The position numbers and the translations under genes were made by a program. Shown piece by piece: positions 1 to 14,100 of a stretch of DNA of 64,000 nt. Below the pieces are notes generated by a model that was not told the origin of the DNA, searched no databases, and saw nothing but the letters and a program-made list of their open reading frames with translations. Within the stretch, counting starts at the first letter, position 1. Every line of letters begins with the position of its first letter. Source of the stretch: Diphasiastrum complanatum (taxonomy: Eukaryota > Streptophyta > Lycopodiopsida > Lycopodiales > Lycopodiaceae); NCBI GenBank assembly GCA_029204225.1, contig CM055099.1, positions 44,895,489 to 44,959,488 on the forward strand, read 5' to 3'.

Positions 1-1572
1 TGACTCAGATCTAGACTCCCGTGACAAGGCAACATGCAAGCCCACACACACTCACAAACCAACACGGAATGATAAAGCGTCAAATACATGACCAAGGCCT
101 GCCCATAAGTGGTATCCTATCGTACCAACACATGTGCCACCTGTAGATCTGCTGCTATACCACTGGTCACCAAATCAGGTCCTCAACAATGGCCTGCACC
201 TGTACCAAGATGCTCTCACGTCCAAGCATATACATCTATCCAATAAGTCCTGAAAGCTGAACCCCATTCATTTCCCATGCTCCAAGCACAAGAGTCTACC
301 AAGGACTCAATGAAGGAATGTACACAAAGCTCACCATAGGTTATACCTTAGTAGCTCGCCCACCTCGCGGAGATACTAATGATGATCTGTTTGTCCTACA
401 TCCCATGTAGGTTCAACTTTCCATGCTTGACGTTGCCAACTCTGATTTGACCAGTATATAGGCCTCCCACCAAGGAGCCTATCTCACCAACATTGTATTC
501 ATCATAGCCAAGCCAAAGCAAATGCAAAATAGATCCACTATCGTGATGAGTAACTCACCCACGATCCATAGCATATCGGGTAGGATAGCTCCAGAACCCA
601 GTACCTTGTACCATCTGATCACCAAGTATCCATTACCCGCTGCTCTCCAAGAATCTGTCCACCTCTAGTACAACTAGACTCCAACTGGATCTAACCAAAT
701 AATGCATTATGCTTACCAAATAATGATGGATAGAAACAACATGTGATGCCAACCTGGAGACTATCGTGCATATGACCAAGAAGCTCACCTGATCACTCAC
801 CAAAGTATTAGCTGTCACTCCTTGAGCAACCATCTCCATCTCTGTCAGCTCACAACCATGGGCATGCTGGATCCACATCACCCTGTAATGTACTCCATGC
901 CCTCAAGATATGTGCCACCTCCAGGTACACTCCATGCCACCTACCTCCAAGTAGGCATGACCCGTTCCTAGGTCATCACATGATGCACCAGCTGAAGAAC
1001 ATTGTTCATACATCAAACAACATATCATACCTGAGCAACTGTAGCATCTCCCTAAGTGCCACCCCAATGGACTCGTCATCCACATACTTTGCTCACCTGA
1101 TGTCTCTGATCCTGATCACCATCCTACTAGACAAGCCAAACTCCAAAGCATCACCTGCTCCACCTAGCTCCTAGCATCTGCTCGCTCTTCCTGGCTATGT
1201 GCCACCCGACACCATGCCAATGCAAGCCTCTCCCTGAGTCGCTGCTCACGGGATCTCGAGACCATTGTCTCCCTGATCGTACTAAGGTTTATGGCTCTAA
1301 GTGACTTCCTCTAGGCTTCCCCATGATCTCACAGTCAGAATTAAAGTAGAATCACTATGTTACTGTACTGTGGGTCCTATCAGTGGATAAGGATCAGTTG
1401 GCCTCGCCACGAGACAAGTCGACGGGACACGCGTCCTGCCAACGGCAATGTGGGTCATGCATGGGTTGCTTGAGTGAACAACTATATGTACAATGTAATT
1501 TCATTTTGAGAAATACAGTTGCTATGTGAGCTTGCTGTGGAGAGTGTTTTCTGTCTGTGTTACCGTGTAGCA
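1..1572. other. no gene seen; left flank
   Basis: No open frame longer than about 80 codons and no recognisable protein motif was found on either strand. Composition is unremarkable, with frequent CACC and CCATG words. Upstream exons of the oxidase copy that begins at 1596 were looked for here and not found. Confidence 0.5.
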
Positions 1573-1595
1573 TGATCATGCTTGGCATGTATCAG

Positions 1596-1781
1596 GTTGG
1601 TAGGCCTATATTGTTTGCTCTTGCTGTTGATGGTGAGGCAGGAGTTCGAAAGGCATTGCAGATGCTTCATGATGAACTTGAACTTACTATGGCTTTGGCA
1701 GGTTGTTGTAAAATCAGCGACATCAAAAGGTCTTGTGTTCAAACAAAATATGACAGATACAGACCAACATCTAGACTATAG
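1596..1781 (+). pseudogene. duplicate terminal exon of 2-hydroxy-acid (glycolate) oxidase
   Basis: The frame reads [13 protein letters not shown], then ELTMALAGC, and ends in PTSRL before the stop. These are the C-terminal strand, the last helices and the peroxisomal SRL signal of plant glycolate oxidase. It is 186 bp, exactly the length of the last exon of the minus-strand gene (7941-8126), and the splice acceptor TATCAG before it is kept. No preceding exon was seen in the 1.5 kb upstream, where the other copy has one after only about 150 bp. The frame is open, but alone it cannot make an enzyme. It is most likely a fragment produced by an inverted duplication. The alternative, a gene whose other exons lie left of the window, is less likely because homology stops at about 1573. 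Confidence 0.8.
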
Positions 1782-1946
1782 AATGAATGTACATGTACAA
1801 TCAGCCTTACCTTCTCCTATGATATGTGCCTTTGGTATTTGTAAAGTATTCAAATATGTTCTATGAATCTGATCAAATGTGACATGCCTATAATCCTCTA
1901 GTAAACCTAAGCACTTGGTGTTGTCGTCACCATTGTCATCATCATC

Positions 1947-2128
<182 letters not shown>

Positions 2129-2525
2129 ACTATTACGATCTAGAGCTGTTCAGAGACCTTGGAGACGATGACCCCCTCCATCTTCAGCTCCATCTGCAGT
2201 GTGGGGATTATCTATATTGTCTTATTTGAGTAGAAGTCCAGCACTACCAGGACCTGTTGTTTGACTTTCATATGTCTACAGCTCATGGAACTAACTATTA
2301 TATCATTGCATCATGGTATTATTACAATATTTGCTCTTTTATGCAAAGAGCTCTTTTGATTTCATTTAGAGCTCATTGCCTTTTTTTAGAACTCAGATGT
2401 TTCAGAGACTAGTTTTCATTATGAGTTTTTGCTTTTGGAGACATATTTTTATGCTCCTACATAGATTATCACACTTGCCATGTACTATATGGTCTTATAT
2501 GCTTTTTAACATTCAAGTACAATAA

Positions 2526-2668
<143 letters not shown>

Positions 2669-3040
2669 CATTTCAGAGAAGAATTGCATTGTCACAATTG
2701 CAAGAAACATTCTATGATTTGATTTTTAATGAGTTTTGGCCTGAGTATCCACCCAAGCGTGGGCAGGAATCTGAACCATGTTGGGCAACCCAACCCAAGC
2801 ATGCCGCAGCAACTGCATCTCCAAGATCAGTAGTGTAACATTTTCAGATTACCTTTCAAGTTATTGAAAAGATTGCAAAAAAAATTTAACAATTGTTTAA
2901 AGAATATTTCTAGGGTAACATTGATGTTTTGGTGAAAGAGAGAGGCCTATAGTTAAAAGAACAAATTGTAGTTGTTACAACAATAAGTACAAAAATCAGC
3001 ACAATTTTCATGCTCACAAAAATGCATCAAGTAGCTATTA

Positions 3041-4629
3041 AATCTCTATTCAACTTTGCTATTTCTAAATAATAAAAAAAAAAAAACAAAAAACATAAGT
3101 TCAAATGTCCATTGATTCAAAAATCTTGGAATGTACTCCACACCAATGGTGTTGGAATTTTAACCACAAAGATGTAGGCCCAAATCATGGTTGTTCCGCA
3201 AGTGGATGTTTGAGGCTTGTCTTCAACTTGGCCCTAGTATGTGATGTATAGGGTACATATTGTATGTCTTTTTTTCACATTTACCATAACATAAAGAACT
3301 CAAATTATCCTCTTTAGACTTTTGCAAGGAAAATCCATAGTCAACCACAAACGAAATTTCTAGTCTAACATAGTTTGCAAGTAATTTTCATATCGGAAAG
3401 ATATGTAAATAGATTGAAAGCATGTATAGTAAAGCAATTTTAAAATGCACAAATAAGCACAATAAACAAGCAAAGCCTTTCAAGATTTCTATGGTCGTAG
3501 TGTCTAATATTTCAAAGTTCTCTGAAGGCTCTTACACTACTTGGGAGGCTTTTTCAGCTGGTTGAGTAGATTCTAACCATTTGTTACTTTGTATTCATCT
3601 TTACTAAGTAGATTGCTACTTTCCTCAACTGCTTCGTTACTTTCTATTCGTCTTTTCACTTTTTGTACAAATTCAAAGAAGAATCTAATTGTGCTATTGC
3701 TTATTGCATGTCCATTTTGAAAACACAAAGAAGTGGCTCCACAATGAAATTTATTGCTCAATTCAATGGGTTGAAAAAATGTGACTATAAATTAAGCAAC
3801 TTAGTGTCTTGGTTTCTCTTGAAGAGAAGCCACAATGTAGCTAAATATTCTACTTTGTGTAATCGTTGGGAACTCAAAATGATTTTAGAAATAGCTTAGT
3901 CTTAGCATATTGTAGTGTATGCACTACTTATAAAATTGTTGATAACCAGTTGCCATGAACTCGACTTCGTTGCAAAGTCAAGCACCACTGAAATTTTGCA
4001 TGCTTGGTTTTTATTAAAATCGATAATGAATAGGATTGAGCATTATGCAATGTCGACATTTAACTAATAAATAAAGAAAAAAAATTTGAAAAAGTGCATG
4101 GGTTCAATAAAAGAATGTACTCCACAATAAGTCCATGTAATAGATTACAAGTTGCATGTGTTGACTCTTGAATTTATTGCTTGCAGCCACAAGAGGGAGC
4201 ACTCAACATCCTCAAAGTTAGGAAAAAGAAAAGTCAAGGAATAATTCACAATTTTTTAATCAGGAGACTCTTGAATTGCTCGAGTCCCAAAATTGTAACT
4301 TTCTACTGCTTGTAGTGAAATTTGATTTCATCATTCAAGAAACTTAGTTAACGTGAAATTGTATGCCTAGAGCATAGGGTTGCATTCTTTTTCAAAGATC
4401 CAAGGAGCTCTTTACAATCCCCTTGTATAATTTCACACATGCTAGGCTTGGCAAGATCTTGGAGATGAAGATGATTTTAAAATTATCCTCAAAACTACTT
4501 TACTTTATCATGACATTGCTATTTGAGATTAGTCTTTTCAAATTGTCATAAGAAGGCAAACATGTTTCCTTCACCTTTATTGTAGATAATCACACAATCA
4601 AATTTAACTAATCAATTGGAATTCTCTCT
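3041..4629. other. no gene seen; AT-rich spacer
   Basis: AT-rich DNA with short open frames only. Weak matches to 6.9-7.1 kb (words such as AACATAGTTTGCAA near 3368) suggest that the inverted duplication continues in decayed form. Confidence 0.4.
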
Positions 4630-5068
4630 TCATTTGGGTGACTTCGATATTGGTGCCTTTGTCAACAATTTTTTAGTTTCGTCACCTTCAAAAGCCATCA
4701 ATGATGAATAAAATTCATCATGATATGTCATATGTGATGTAGCTCCACTATCAATCCACCTAGGATCAATGTCTCCATGATTAGCCAACGAGCAAGATGA
4801 CATAATGTTCATCAACACCATCTTCATCAAGAGTTAGATTGGTTTGCTTCTCACATTGATCTCTCTTCTTCTTGAAGCAATCACTAGAAAAATGTCCTTT
4901 GACTGCACAATAGAAACATTTTAGCTTGGATCTATATTTCTTCTTGCCAAAAAAAGTAGAAGGCTCACCTTTATCTTTCCCTTTTGACCATTTGCTTTTG
5001 TCTTTCCCTTTAACAAGCTTATTCACATTGTTGTGTCTTAATAAACTAAATTTCTTATTTATTGACAA
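4630..5068 (-). pseudogene. Ty1/copia gag-protease remnant
   Basis: On the minus strand a lysine-rich linker is followed by the zinc knuckle CFYCAVKGHFSSDC (CX2CX4HX4C). After a frame change comes RWIDSGATSHMTYHDEF, the copia aspartic protease active site DSGA with its SHM follow-up. Only the gag tail and the start of the protease are present. There is no integrase or reverse transcriptase and no LTR nearby. The piece lies in the spacer between the two arms of the inverted duplication. Confidence 0.85.
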
Positions 5069-7124
5069 GATTCCTGAATCAGTTTCAAATTGAAAAAATT
5101 TTAAAATTTATTTATGGTGCTATTCAATGATGCCCAAAAAGGATTTGAACAATTTCATATATGTCTAATGAGCTAAATTTAAGGCACTATCCACATTATG
5201 TGGACCCACCAAGCTTTCACTTCATATGATGTGTACAAACAAATCTCTAGATGACATCATAGATGTGCATTTTTTTTTGTAGGTTTGGAAAAATTACATT
5301 TGTCTAACAAAAAAATAATGCACAATTCTAAGGTTTGGTATGTATTTGTGCCTACGAATGTATTATTTCATAGAGATTTCAAAAAAGAGAGTGCCCATAA
5401 ATTTGGGGTAGGTCATTCAATCCAAAAAGTGTTTCTTAATACATGTATGTTTCAAATGGCATTATAAATAATTTCTTAGAATGTTTTTCCTCCACAACCA
5501 AAATCTAGTTGCAACTTGGCACAATGTCTTAGCAACATTTAGCATTATCTACTAGGAATATAACTCCAACATCTCTCATCTTTTTTATTTTTTTCATAGA
5601 CAATTTCTACAAAATTTTGAGCCAGTTTGTATTTTGTGTCTAATTGGCTTTGTGTACTACGACTCTTTGAGATGGATCCTTTGGGTTGGCAATCTTCCTG
5701 ACATGTCTCCAAAATCTTTATACAACCAAACACGTATTGCCTTGTTTCCAATAATTATTTTATTGGCTGATTCTGAGGAATCTCCAAGATGCCGAGCCAA
5801 AGCTATTCTAAGAGCACCTCTCACCCTAGACCGAGGAGGTCCCTGAGGAAGAAGAGAAGGACGAGAATGAGAGGCGAGCATGAGAGCCGAGAAATACTAG
5901 CTAGGATAACAATTTTAAAAGCTATCAAGGTATAATATTCAAAAGATCTCATAGAGAGTCTACTAGGGGTGACAAGAAAAGCAAAAATTTGCCAAGTTTT
6001 GACAAAAAAGAGCATTTTCAATGGAGAGGAGAAATGGTCCTCTAGTCAAGAGAAGATTAGGCAAGAAATCGTGACAAAAAAAAAAACAACACGTTAGATT
6101 CTGATTACGCCCATAAATCTTCTTAAGAAAATATCCATCGTTATCCTCATTGTGTACACTTGCATTGTTCACCTTTCTCTCCAAAGCTTGAAGAACACAT
6201 AATTGTTTGCCACATCAACCACCAATGAGCAACTACAAATGCTACATGCACAAATAAAATCAATATTCAAATAATCTATAACAAATAGTTGAAAAAACTC
6301 AAATGATTGATCAAGTAACAGGCTACGGAGTTGCATAGTTTTTTTCCAAGATAGAAAGCCACATGGAATAACTAGAAAGGTCCATTTGTTTGTACATAAA
6401 TCAATTATTTCGAGAAGCTACTCGAGCATCATCTTGGAAAATTCAACCTATCTATCAATATTGTTATGGAAGAACATTGGATGCATACATGAACTATTTT
6501 GTAAGTATTTCAAATTTGAGGAGGTTGTTGCAAAGATAGCTTCATTCTACCATATGTGTGCTTGATTTGAGCTTTCAACACTGGATGAGTGGTTATTGTT
6601 GATTTGGCCTGAGATGTATCCCATCTTGACATGTCGCTTCTCACTAGATTGCAAACAACCCTTTGCACGATTCATAAAAGTTCTAATCTTCATACTCACA
6701 TGTGGGTAGTGATGCATTCTTTGTTGGTAACAAGTAGTTCATTGTGGGTCGTGATTAGTTCACTAAGGAGAGGCTGTAGCAATATGAGGCTGTCTTTTTG
6801 AATCGCATTTTATACCAAAACCGTATCAGTAAACATGATTTGGGAGGAGCACAACCACCAATTTTAGGATCATATTTTTTCATTTTGATGAGTGTATGAG
6901 GGTGCTCATGCAAAGCAATGTGCATGTGCACTACCTAATTGACTCACACATTAGGACTAGCTCTTCTCAATTACAAAACCTTTGCAAACTATGTTACATT
7001 CAAAATTTGTTAATGGTTGGTCGCGGAATTGTCTTGCAATAAGGTAGAGCACATTGTTCAAAATCTCTACTATGTGATAGATTTTAGTTTTTTCGTTCAC
7101 GACGATTCATCTTTCTATAAAGAG
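5069..7124. other. no gene seen
   Basis: AT-rich sequence with short open frames that match nothing recognised. The stretch 5800-5890 is locally GAGG-rich but has no coding pattern. Confidence 0.4.
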
Positions 7125-8143
7125 CAAAAACTTCCTATTGCAACTTGATGCATTTTTGGAAACATGAAAATTGTGCAAATTTCTGAACTTATTGTTGTAA
7201 CAATTGTAAAAGTTACTTAAATATCACCCTCTTTTAACAATTGTGCACTGTGCAAATGTTGAATTTCGTTTTCAAAAACCTATTAGGAAATCTAAAAAAT
7301 GTGACTTTACATGACTTACGAGTTCAAAATAGATTGTGTTATATTTAGAATCATTATTAAACAACCATATAAAAGAATCTGTAGTTGCAATTTCCAATCA
7401 AATTTGTCCAAATTCTTGATGACATCAAGTACTTTATGTCACACTACTTTGACCATGTAAAATGACTCCAAAAATCTAAAACATATTTGCAACTCCAAGG
7501 CTGCATAAGTGCCATGCTGCCAATATAACCAAATCCAATCTTAAACTCTTGATCTTGGAGAAGCATTTTGTAGCATGCTTGGGTTATATTTGCCCACCCA
7601 CGTTCAGCTCTCTACCCAAGCATGGGTAGATACCCACCCAAGCCAAAAGCCCATATACACTTAAAAAATAGGATGTTATCTACAATTGTGACGATGCAAT
7701 TCTTCTCTAAACAAAGAAAGACTTCCACAACCTATGTAGGAAATTATTGTCTTTGTAAAGATTCAAATTCAATTGCTACTCTGAAAGTGTAATCTACATT
7801 CTATAGATGATGTCAACGGCGGCAAGGACTTGCATAATGTGATTCACTAGAGGATGATAAGCATGGCACATTTGAAAGAATGTGATTCACAATTGTGACG
7901 ATCATGAAAGAAGGTTACAGGATTGCAACTACATTTCATTCTACAGTCTAGACGATGGTCTATTTCTGTCACGTAATGTTCGAACATGAGACCTTTTGAT
8001 GTCGCTGATTTTACAACAACCAGCTAAAGCCATAGTAAGTTCAAGTTCATCATGAAGTATTTGCAGTGCCTTTTTCACTCCTGTCTCACCATCAATAGCA
8101 AGAGCAAACAATATAGGTCTACCAACCTGATACATGCCAAGCA
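7125..8143 (-). repeat. right arm of the inverted duplication
   Basis: Reverse complement of the left arm (about 1573-3040). It contains the genuine last exon of the oxidase gene and its 3' flank. It is shorter than the left arm mainly because the two CT expansions are missing. Confidence 0.7.
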
Positions 8144-11100
8144 TTTTACCAGTAAGTCACACATATTTGCCTACTTTTCTAAGGAGTAAGAATGCTATTC
8201 TATTCAAGTTCACTTATGCATTTCATGTGCCCTCTGGTCTACTTGTTTTGTAGCCTTTCACTTTAGATGTGGAACTTACAAAAACACCAGAAGCACCAAG
8301 TGCTAGAGCTTTGAAAATATCAGTCCCCCTCCTAATACCTCCATCAAGAAAAACAGGAATTCTTCCACGAGCAGCCACAACAATCTGAAAAAGGTTGATC
8401 ATTTTTAGGAATCTCATACGTGTATGGAATCTTAATGCTAGCTTGGAAGTTAAAAAGCTTTCCAAGTCAAAACAACTTGGAAAGTAGTAGTTCTAGAAGT
8501 CTAATACGCTAAAGACTCACTAATAGTTAAACTAATGCTTTTCACTATGCTATATGATCAAGCTTTTCATTTAGTCTGTTTAACTGACATTGCTATAGCA
8601 GTTGGCGATTCTGCTCAAATTTGTAAGCAAAAACTGATTGATCATGTCATGTATGTTCTCATAAATAAATGACTTGATTAGCATTGCAGTGACTTTCCCT
8701 GTGTTCTATTGATCCAAAAGCCTCAAAAAAATAAAACTGATTCACATTGTGCATGTACCTTTTGTCCGTGCAAATCAGCACTCTTGCACATGGTGTATGC
8801 CCTAGGTTATCTTTCTATATACCACATCTTCTGCTCTCACTATGGCTTACCGCAATTAGGCTGTAGCATTGACATTGTATGCATTCTCTGAGTCAGTTGG
8901 TCTAGTTGCTATCTGATAATTATGGCCACTTCGGATAGCTTGGAATCCATTTCTTCCTACTATTATCTGATCCATACAAGTGCCTTGGAGTTTCCAATAT
9001 TACTATTGTGTCGTCTGCTATTACATTCAGAGGCGATTCATAGTTTCTTGATTGGCATGAGATCTATGCAACAAAGTTTTTGTTATTTTGTTCATGCCGA
9101 TGACATTGTGGCATTCATGGTCCATCCTTATAGCATGATGATTTATAGAGAGTTGGTATCGTTCATAGTTCCATTTCTCCTATTGCTTCAAACTCCATTT
9201 GAATCGTCTTGGCAATGTTACTTTGCAAGTTGCTTATGGATTAATTTTGAATCTATTAGCAATTTGGGTTATTCAACCCTAATCAATTTGGCATTCAAAT
9301 CTTCTAGCATTGAGTATCTATAGAGTACTACATTTGAATCATCTTGCAATCTGACTTCATTACCAATCCATTACGAAATTTAAGTTTGCTAGGTTGATTT
9401 TCTATCTTCTACCGGTCTACTTTGTGTAGACTGTAATTGACTCAAAATTAGAAATCTTTTCGACTTATTATCTACAAACTACTACATTTGAACTCTCCGG
9501 TAGCCTCTTCTACAACTTTGAAACAACTTTTGGAGAATGGAAATGAATTCTATGAAGCCTAATGATTTGATTCAAATCATATAGATTTCTAAACTCTCAC
9601 TTATCGACCCTCAAAAACCCTAACATTTTCAAATATCTAGTATGTATGTAATAATCATATAGATCAAGAGTACACTACAAAAGAATTCTCAATAGAAAGA
9701 GTTTGAAGGAGCAAATCCTTTAGACAATCATAAAGTAACAAAAGGGATGCAAACATGAGAAAAACTATCACAAATCAAAAACTAAAAAGTTTTAGTATTA
9801 TGTCCAAAGTGTTTACATGTTCTTATGACTTCAAAGGTTATAAACGTGAAACTGAAAAAGTTACTGCAGAATGCACAACGAAATTTTCAAACCTCTTCAA
9901 GTACAGAAATTGTTGCGGGAACATGGTCCAGTTGGCGTCCTCCATGATTTGAAACAATGATACCAGCTACACTTGCTTGAAGGGCTTGCTCAGCTACCCA
10001 GAAAATCAAATACATGTCAGTAAGACCATAGCATGTATAGAATAGATCTGATATTTTGGGCATTGGAATTTTAGAATGTACATAGTTATAACTTCACATC
10101 AAGCATAAGATCAAGTCGACTTGGACTCGCGGTTTGTACCCCAATAGGAATCAAGCACGAGATGACTCCTAGTTTAAGAGCATGCAAGATTGTCCGTGGT
10201 GCTTAAAAATAACTTGGAAAGGAACTACACATTAACTTTAGCATGCTGACCAACGCAAACCATGCAGAGTCATTCTATCAAATTATTTCAAAGCTAAAAA
10301 ACATTAACATCTTAAATGTGTGGCTTATCTTGAACCCTGGAATCTATATATAAAATAAAAAGTATATGTAACTTTAGACTGGACATGACTCACTTGCTTC
10401 AACTGTCAGCACTCCTTTTATTAGAACAGGTAGCTTTGTCACTGTTTGTAACCACTTCACATCCTACATAACATTGTCAAGTGACCAGAGTTACACTAAA
10501 GAAAAGGTTAGAATGGACATACTCACAATCCAAAAGACCTTATGAGCGAGATAATTGCAAATTGTACCTATTCCACTGAGCAAATGGTATGATAAACCAG
10601 CTCACTTGTGTGATGTGATAATCGATTTAGCAGTAGAATCTCTTTATACAACTTGTTCTAGCCCTTGTTTGGGGTTTGTGCCCATCTTAGTACGTTAGCT
10701 ACCTACCTTTAAGGGTATGTGCTTTAACATCGATGGCTCAAAACGGATCATGGAAATGGCAATTCGGAACACAGTTGCACTACAACCAGCCGATTTTACT
10801 TTTGAATTCTTTCAAAACTCATGCGATACAACCCAATTAGAGTAAAAAGACTCTAATCAACAACAATTGAGATCTAATATGAGCCAACCAGTCATGAAAC
10901 AGGTAATCTTCAACATTCGTCATGGATAAAGAGTATTCATCTCTTATCAAGAACCAGACATGGACGATTGTCGAATTACCTGCTAGCAAAAACATAGTTG
11001 ATTGCAAATGGATTTTCAAAGTCAAGTACAATGCAGATGGAAGCATTAACAGAAGAAAGGCACGACATGTTGCCAAGAGGATTTTCTCAGGTATACAACG

Positions 11101-14100
11101 TCGATTACAACGAAACTTTCAGTCTAGTAGTCAAGCATTCTTCTATTCGACTTTTGCTATCATTTGCCGCTGCAACAGATTTGGAAATACATCAAATGGA
11201 TATACAGACAGCATATCTCAATGGAGTTATCGAAGAAGACATTTACATGGTGTAACCCGAAGGTTATATTATCGAGGGTAAACACAATCATGTGTGCAAA
11301 CTCCATAAGGCACTTTATGGCTTGAAGCAATCTGCTTGAGCATGGTTTCAAAGGATCAATACTTTTCTTATTGATCACGGCTACACACCTAGCTCTTCAG
11401 ATTCAAACTTATACTTCAAAGCAGTGCAGCAGTCTTTTATCATTATCACTTTATATGTGGATGACACATTGCTTTTCAGCAACAAACTGATCTGATAAAA
11501 GAAGCGAAGATAATGCTATCTTCCAAATTCGACATGACCGATCTGGGCGAAGCTCATTTCTGCCTTGGTATACAAATCCACAGAGACAGAAAACAGAAGT
11601 TGATCTACATTACACAACAAAGGTACATCTACAACATTTTAGTCAGATATACTCTGATCAATTGCAAAGTAGCTCTCTCACCAATGGAACCAGGACTCAA
11701 ATTGTTTCCGGATTTACATTCTTCCTCAACAATGGTCCAATTTCTTGGAACAGTCGCAAGCAATCTTCGATAGCTCTATCTTCCACTGAATCAGAGAATA
11801 TCGCAGCCTCTCAAGCTACAAAGGAAGCAATTTGGTTCAGGAACTTACTCTTAGATATCGGTCTGAATCAATATGCTCCGACGACATTATTTTGTGATAA
11901 TCAAAGTGCCATCGCTTTATCAGCCAACCATAGATTTCATTCCAGGAGTAAGCACATTGAACTGAAGTATCATTTCGTCAGAAGCAAAGTTCTCAACAAA
12001 GACGTTAGATTGCAGTACTGTAGAACGCAAGATATGACAGCTGATATTTTTACCAAAGCATTAAGTTTGGATACACACAGAAGATTCTTTGTAGAACTAA
12101 GTTTGAAGGTCAAGGCATTCAAGGATTCAGATTAAGGGGGAGTGTTGGATTATTCTCCTTCTTACCAATTGACTAATCGGTTTTAATCTTCATCCGTTGC
12201 TTATCCAGTTCTACGGATTTTCCCGTGTTTTTACAATCTACAGTTTTTTTCAAGTGTTTTTACACAGTCTGCAGAAATACACGGAGTTTTACCACAGTGT
12301 CGCCTTTCACATTTTTCGCCTGTCAGGAATCTCGTGTAAAAATGCAATGTCGCTTTTCGCGTTTTTCGCCTATCAGGATTTGCGAGCAAATATGCAGAGT
12401 CGCATTTTCACTTGACAGAATGTCGCATTCTTCGCTTTCTCCAAAGTGCCTCAAAATGCTAAGGACATGACTCTAGCAAGTGTAGGGCAGGGCAACCCTA
12501 AATGAGATTTAAAGGCACTGTCTCCTTTTTCGCGTTTTTTGCAAAATCCCGACACTGTCGCTTTTCGTGACAATGTCGCCTGTGGCTGTTTTAGTTCATT
12601 TCTGCACAACTATAGTTTTGGTTCATTTATGCAGACAACGTTTACGGCCAATTTCACTCCTTATCAGCAATCGATGACAAGGAACCGGATGGATGCCAGC
12701 AGATCACCAACCAACTGACGATTGCAATTGACGACCTAATTTCTTAGTATAAATAGTTGTTCATATTCATACAGTTTTCAATAATTATCAGAATTATCAG
12801 AAGAAGCATTTGAATAGTTAGCTCTCTCTCAAGCCTGCGAGCTTGAACACTCCTGAGCATTCTAGCTCACTTCTTAGAGTTGTTTTAGAGATTGCTATTG
12901 CGCCACTGCTTATCAGCATTGCGCTTAATTCAGACTTATTCTCAGTTACTCAAGGACAGCTTAGAGTGCGCGGTTTCTACCCGCTATTGTTTTGCGCTCA
13001 TTGGTATTTGATTTTGTTTTTTAGAATCAATACTATCTTCTTATTGTGTTCAGTATATGTCAGAATGCATCTCTGTATTGCTTTTGTAACTGATAGAAAT
13101 TTGTTTGAGAATTCAATACTTCATGTTTGGCTACGTAATCACTTAGTATCTAGCGATTTCAAAGTTAGTTGCTAAAGATTGGACGTGATTCCCATCACTA
13201 CTGCTTTGTTCAATTTTTGATAGGCGTAGTCATGCACTGGAAGTAGGAAGTTTCCGCTGCAATTTATCCATCCTATTTTCGACAACACGGTGGTCAAGTC
13301 AAGTGAGGCTCAAACCCTTACTCCTTTAGTTCCTCCCTTCAAACAAGAACAGCAGCATCAGCATCAGCACTCATCAACAGCTTCAATGAACCGCCTGGTC
13401 AGCTTATCAATGCACCACAAAAACTTGAAGATAAGAGAACAATGTAGATGGATCTACTCTGATGATAGAACTTCCATCCGAGTTGCGCCTCCAGACTAGA
13501 AGAAGGCTCAACAACAGAGATTGATACTCCACAGGAAGATCAACATATGGTTCTATACGAACACCCTCTCCCTGATCTTATTATCGGTCACATTATCACA
13601 GCTACGCGGCCAACATCCTCCTAAGGGAGTAAGATGATAAGGGCCTCATCAATACATGATTGTTGCAATTTATTCTTCTGGAGTTAAGTATATAGCAACA
13701 TTGCCCGGGCTTTGTGGTCATCCCAGAACCAGACCATGTCTTTTATTCTTCAAGATTCAAGAGAGTTATGCCATAACAATTGAATTGGACTTTTAAGTGC
13801 GTTTTCATTAGGTTGTCACAGTTTTGACATGAGGATTAATGTCAACTTGTGACTTATGAGAGCAGGTTCTCCTTTTCTATCTCTGAAAATGACCACTTCT
13901 CCGGGACCTGATCAACCCCTGACAAGAGGCATTGATGAATTAGAAACAGAATTCCAGAGGTTCAGTAAGGGGAAAGAACCCATGGAAGTTAAAGAACAGG
14001 AACAATTCACCGAAGAACTCGACGAATTGGTTACCAAGGAGCAGTTCCTCCATTTGGTAACATAAGTGGATGAACTAAAGTTGCCGTTAGCCAATTTCAA

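Noticed and set aside
8922-9323. 133-codon frame in an oxidase intron
   Set aside because: Hydrophobic, low-complexity composition, no motif, inside an intron of the opposite-strand gene.
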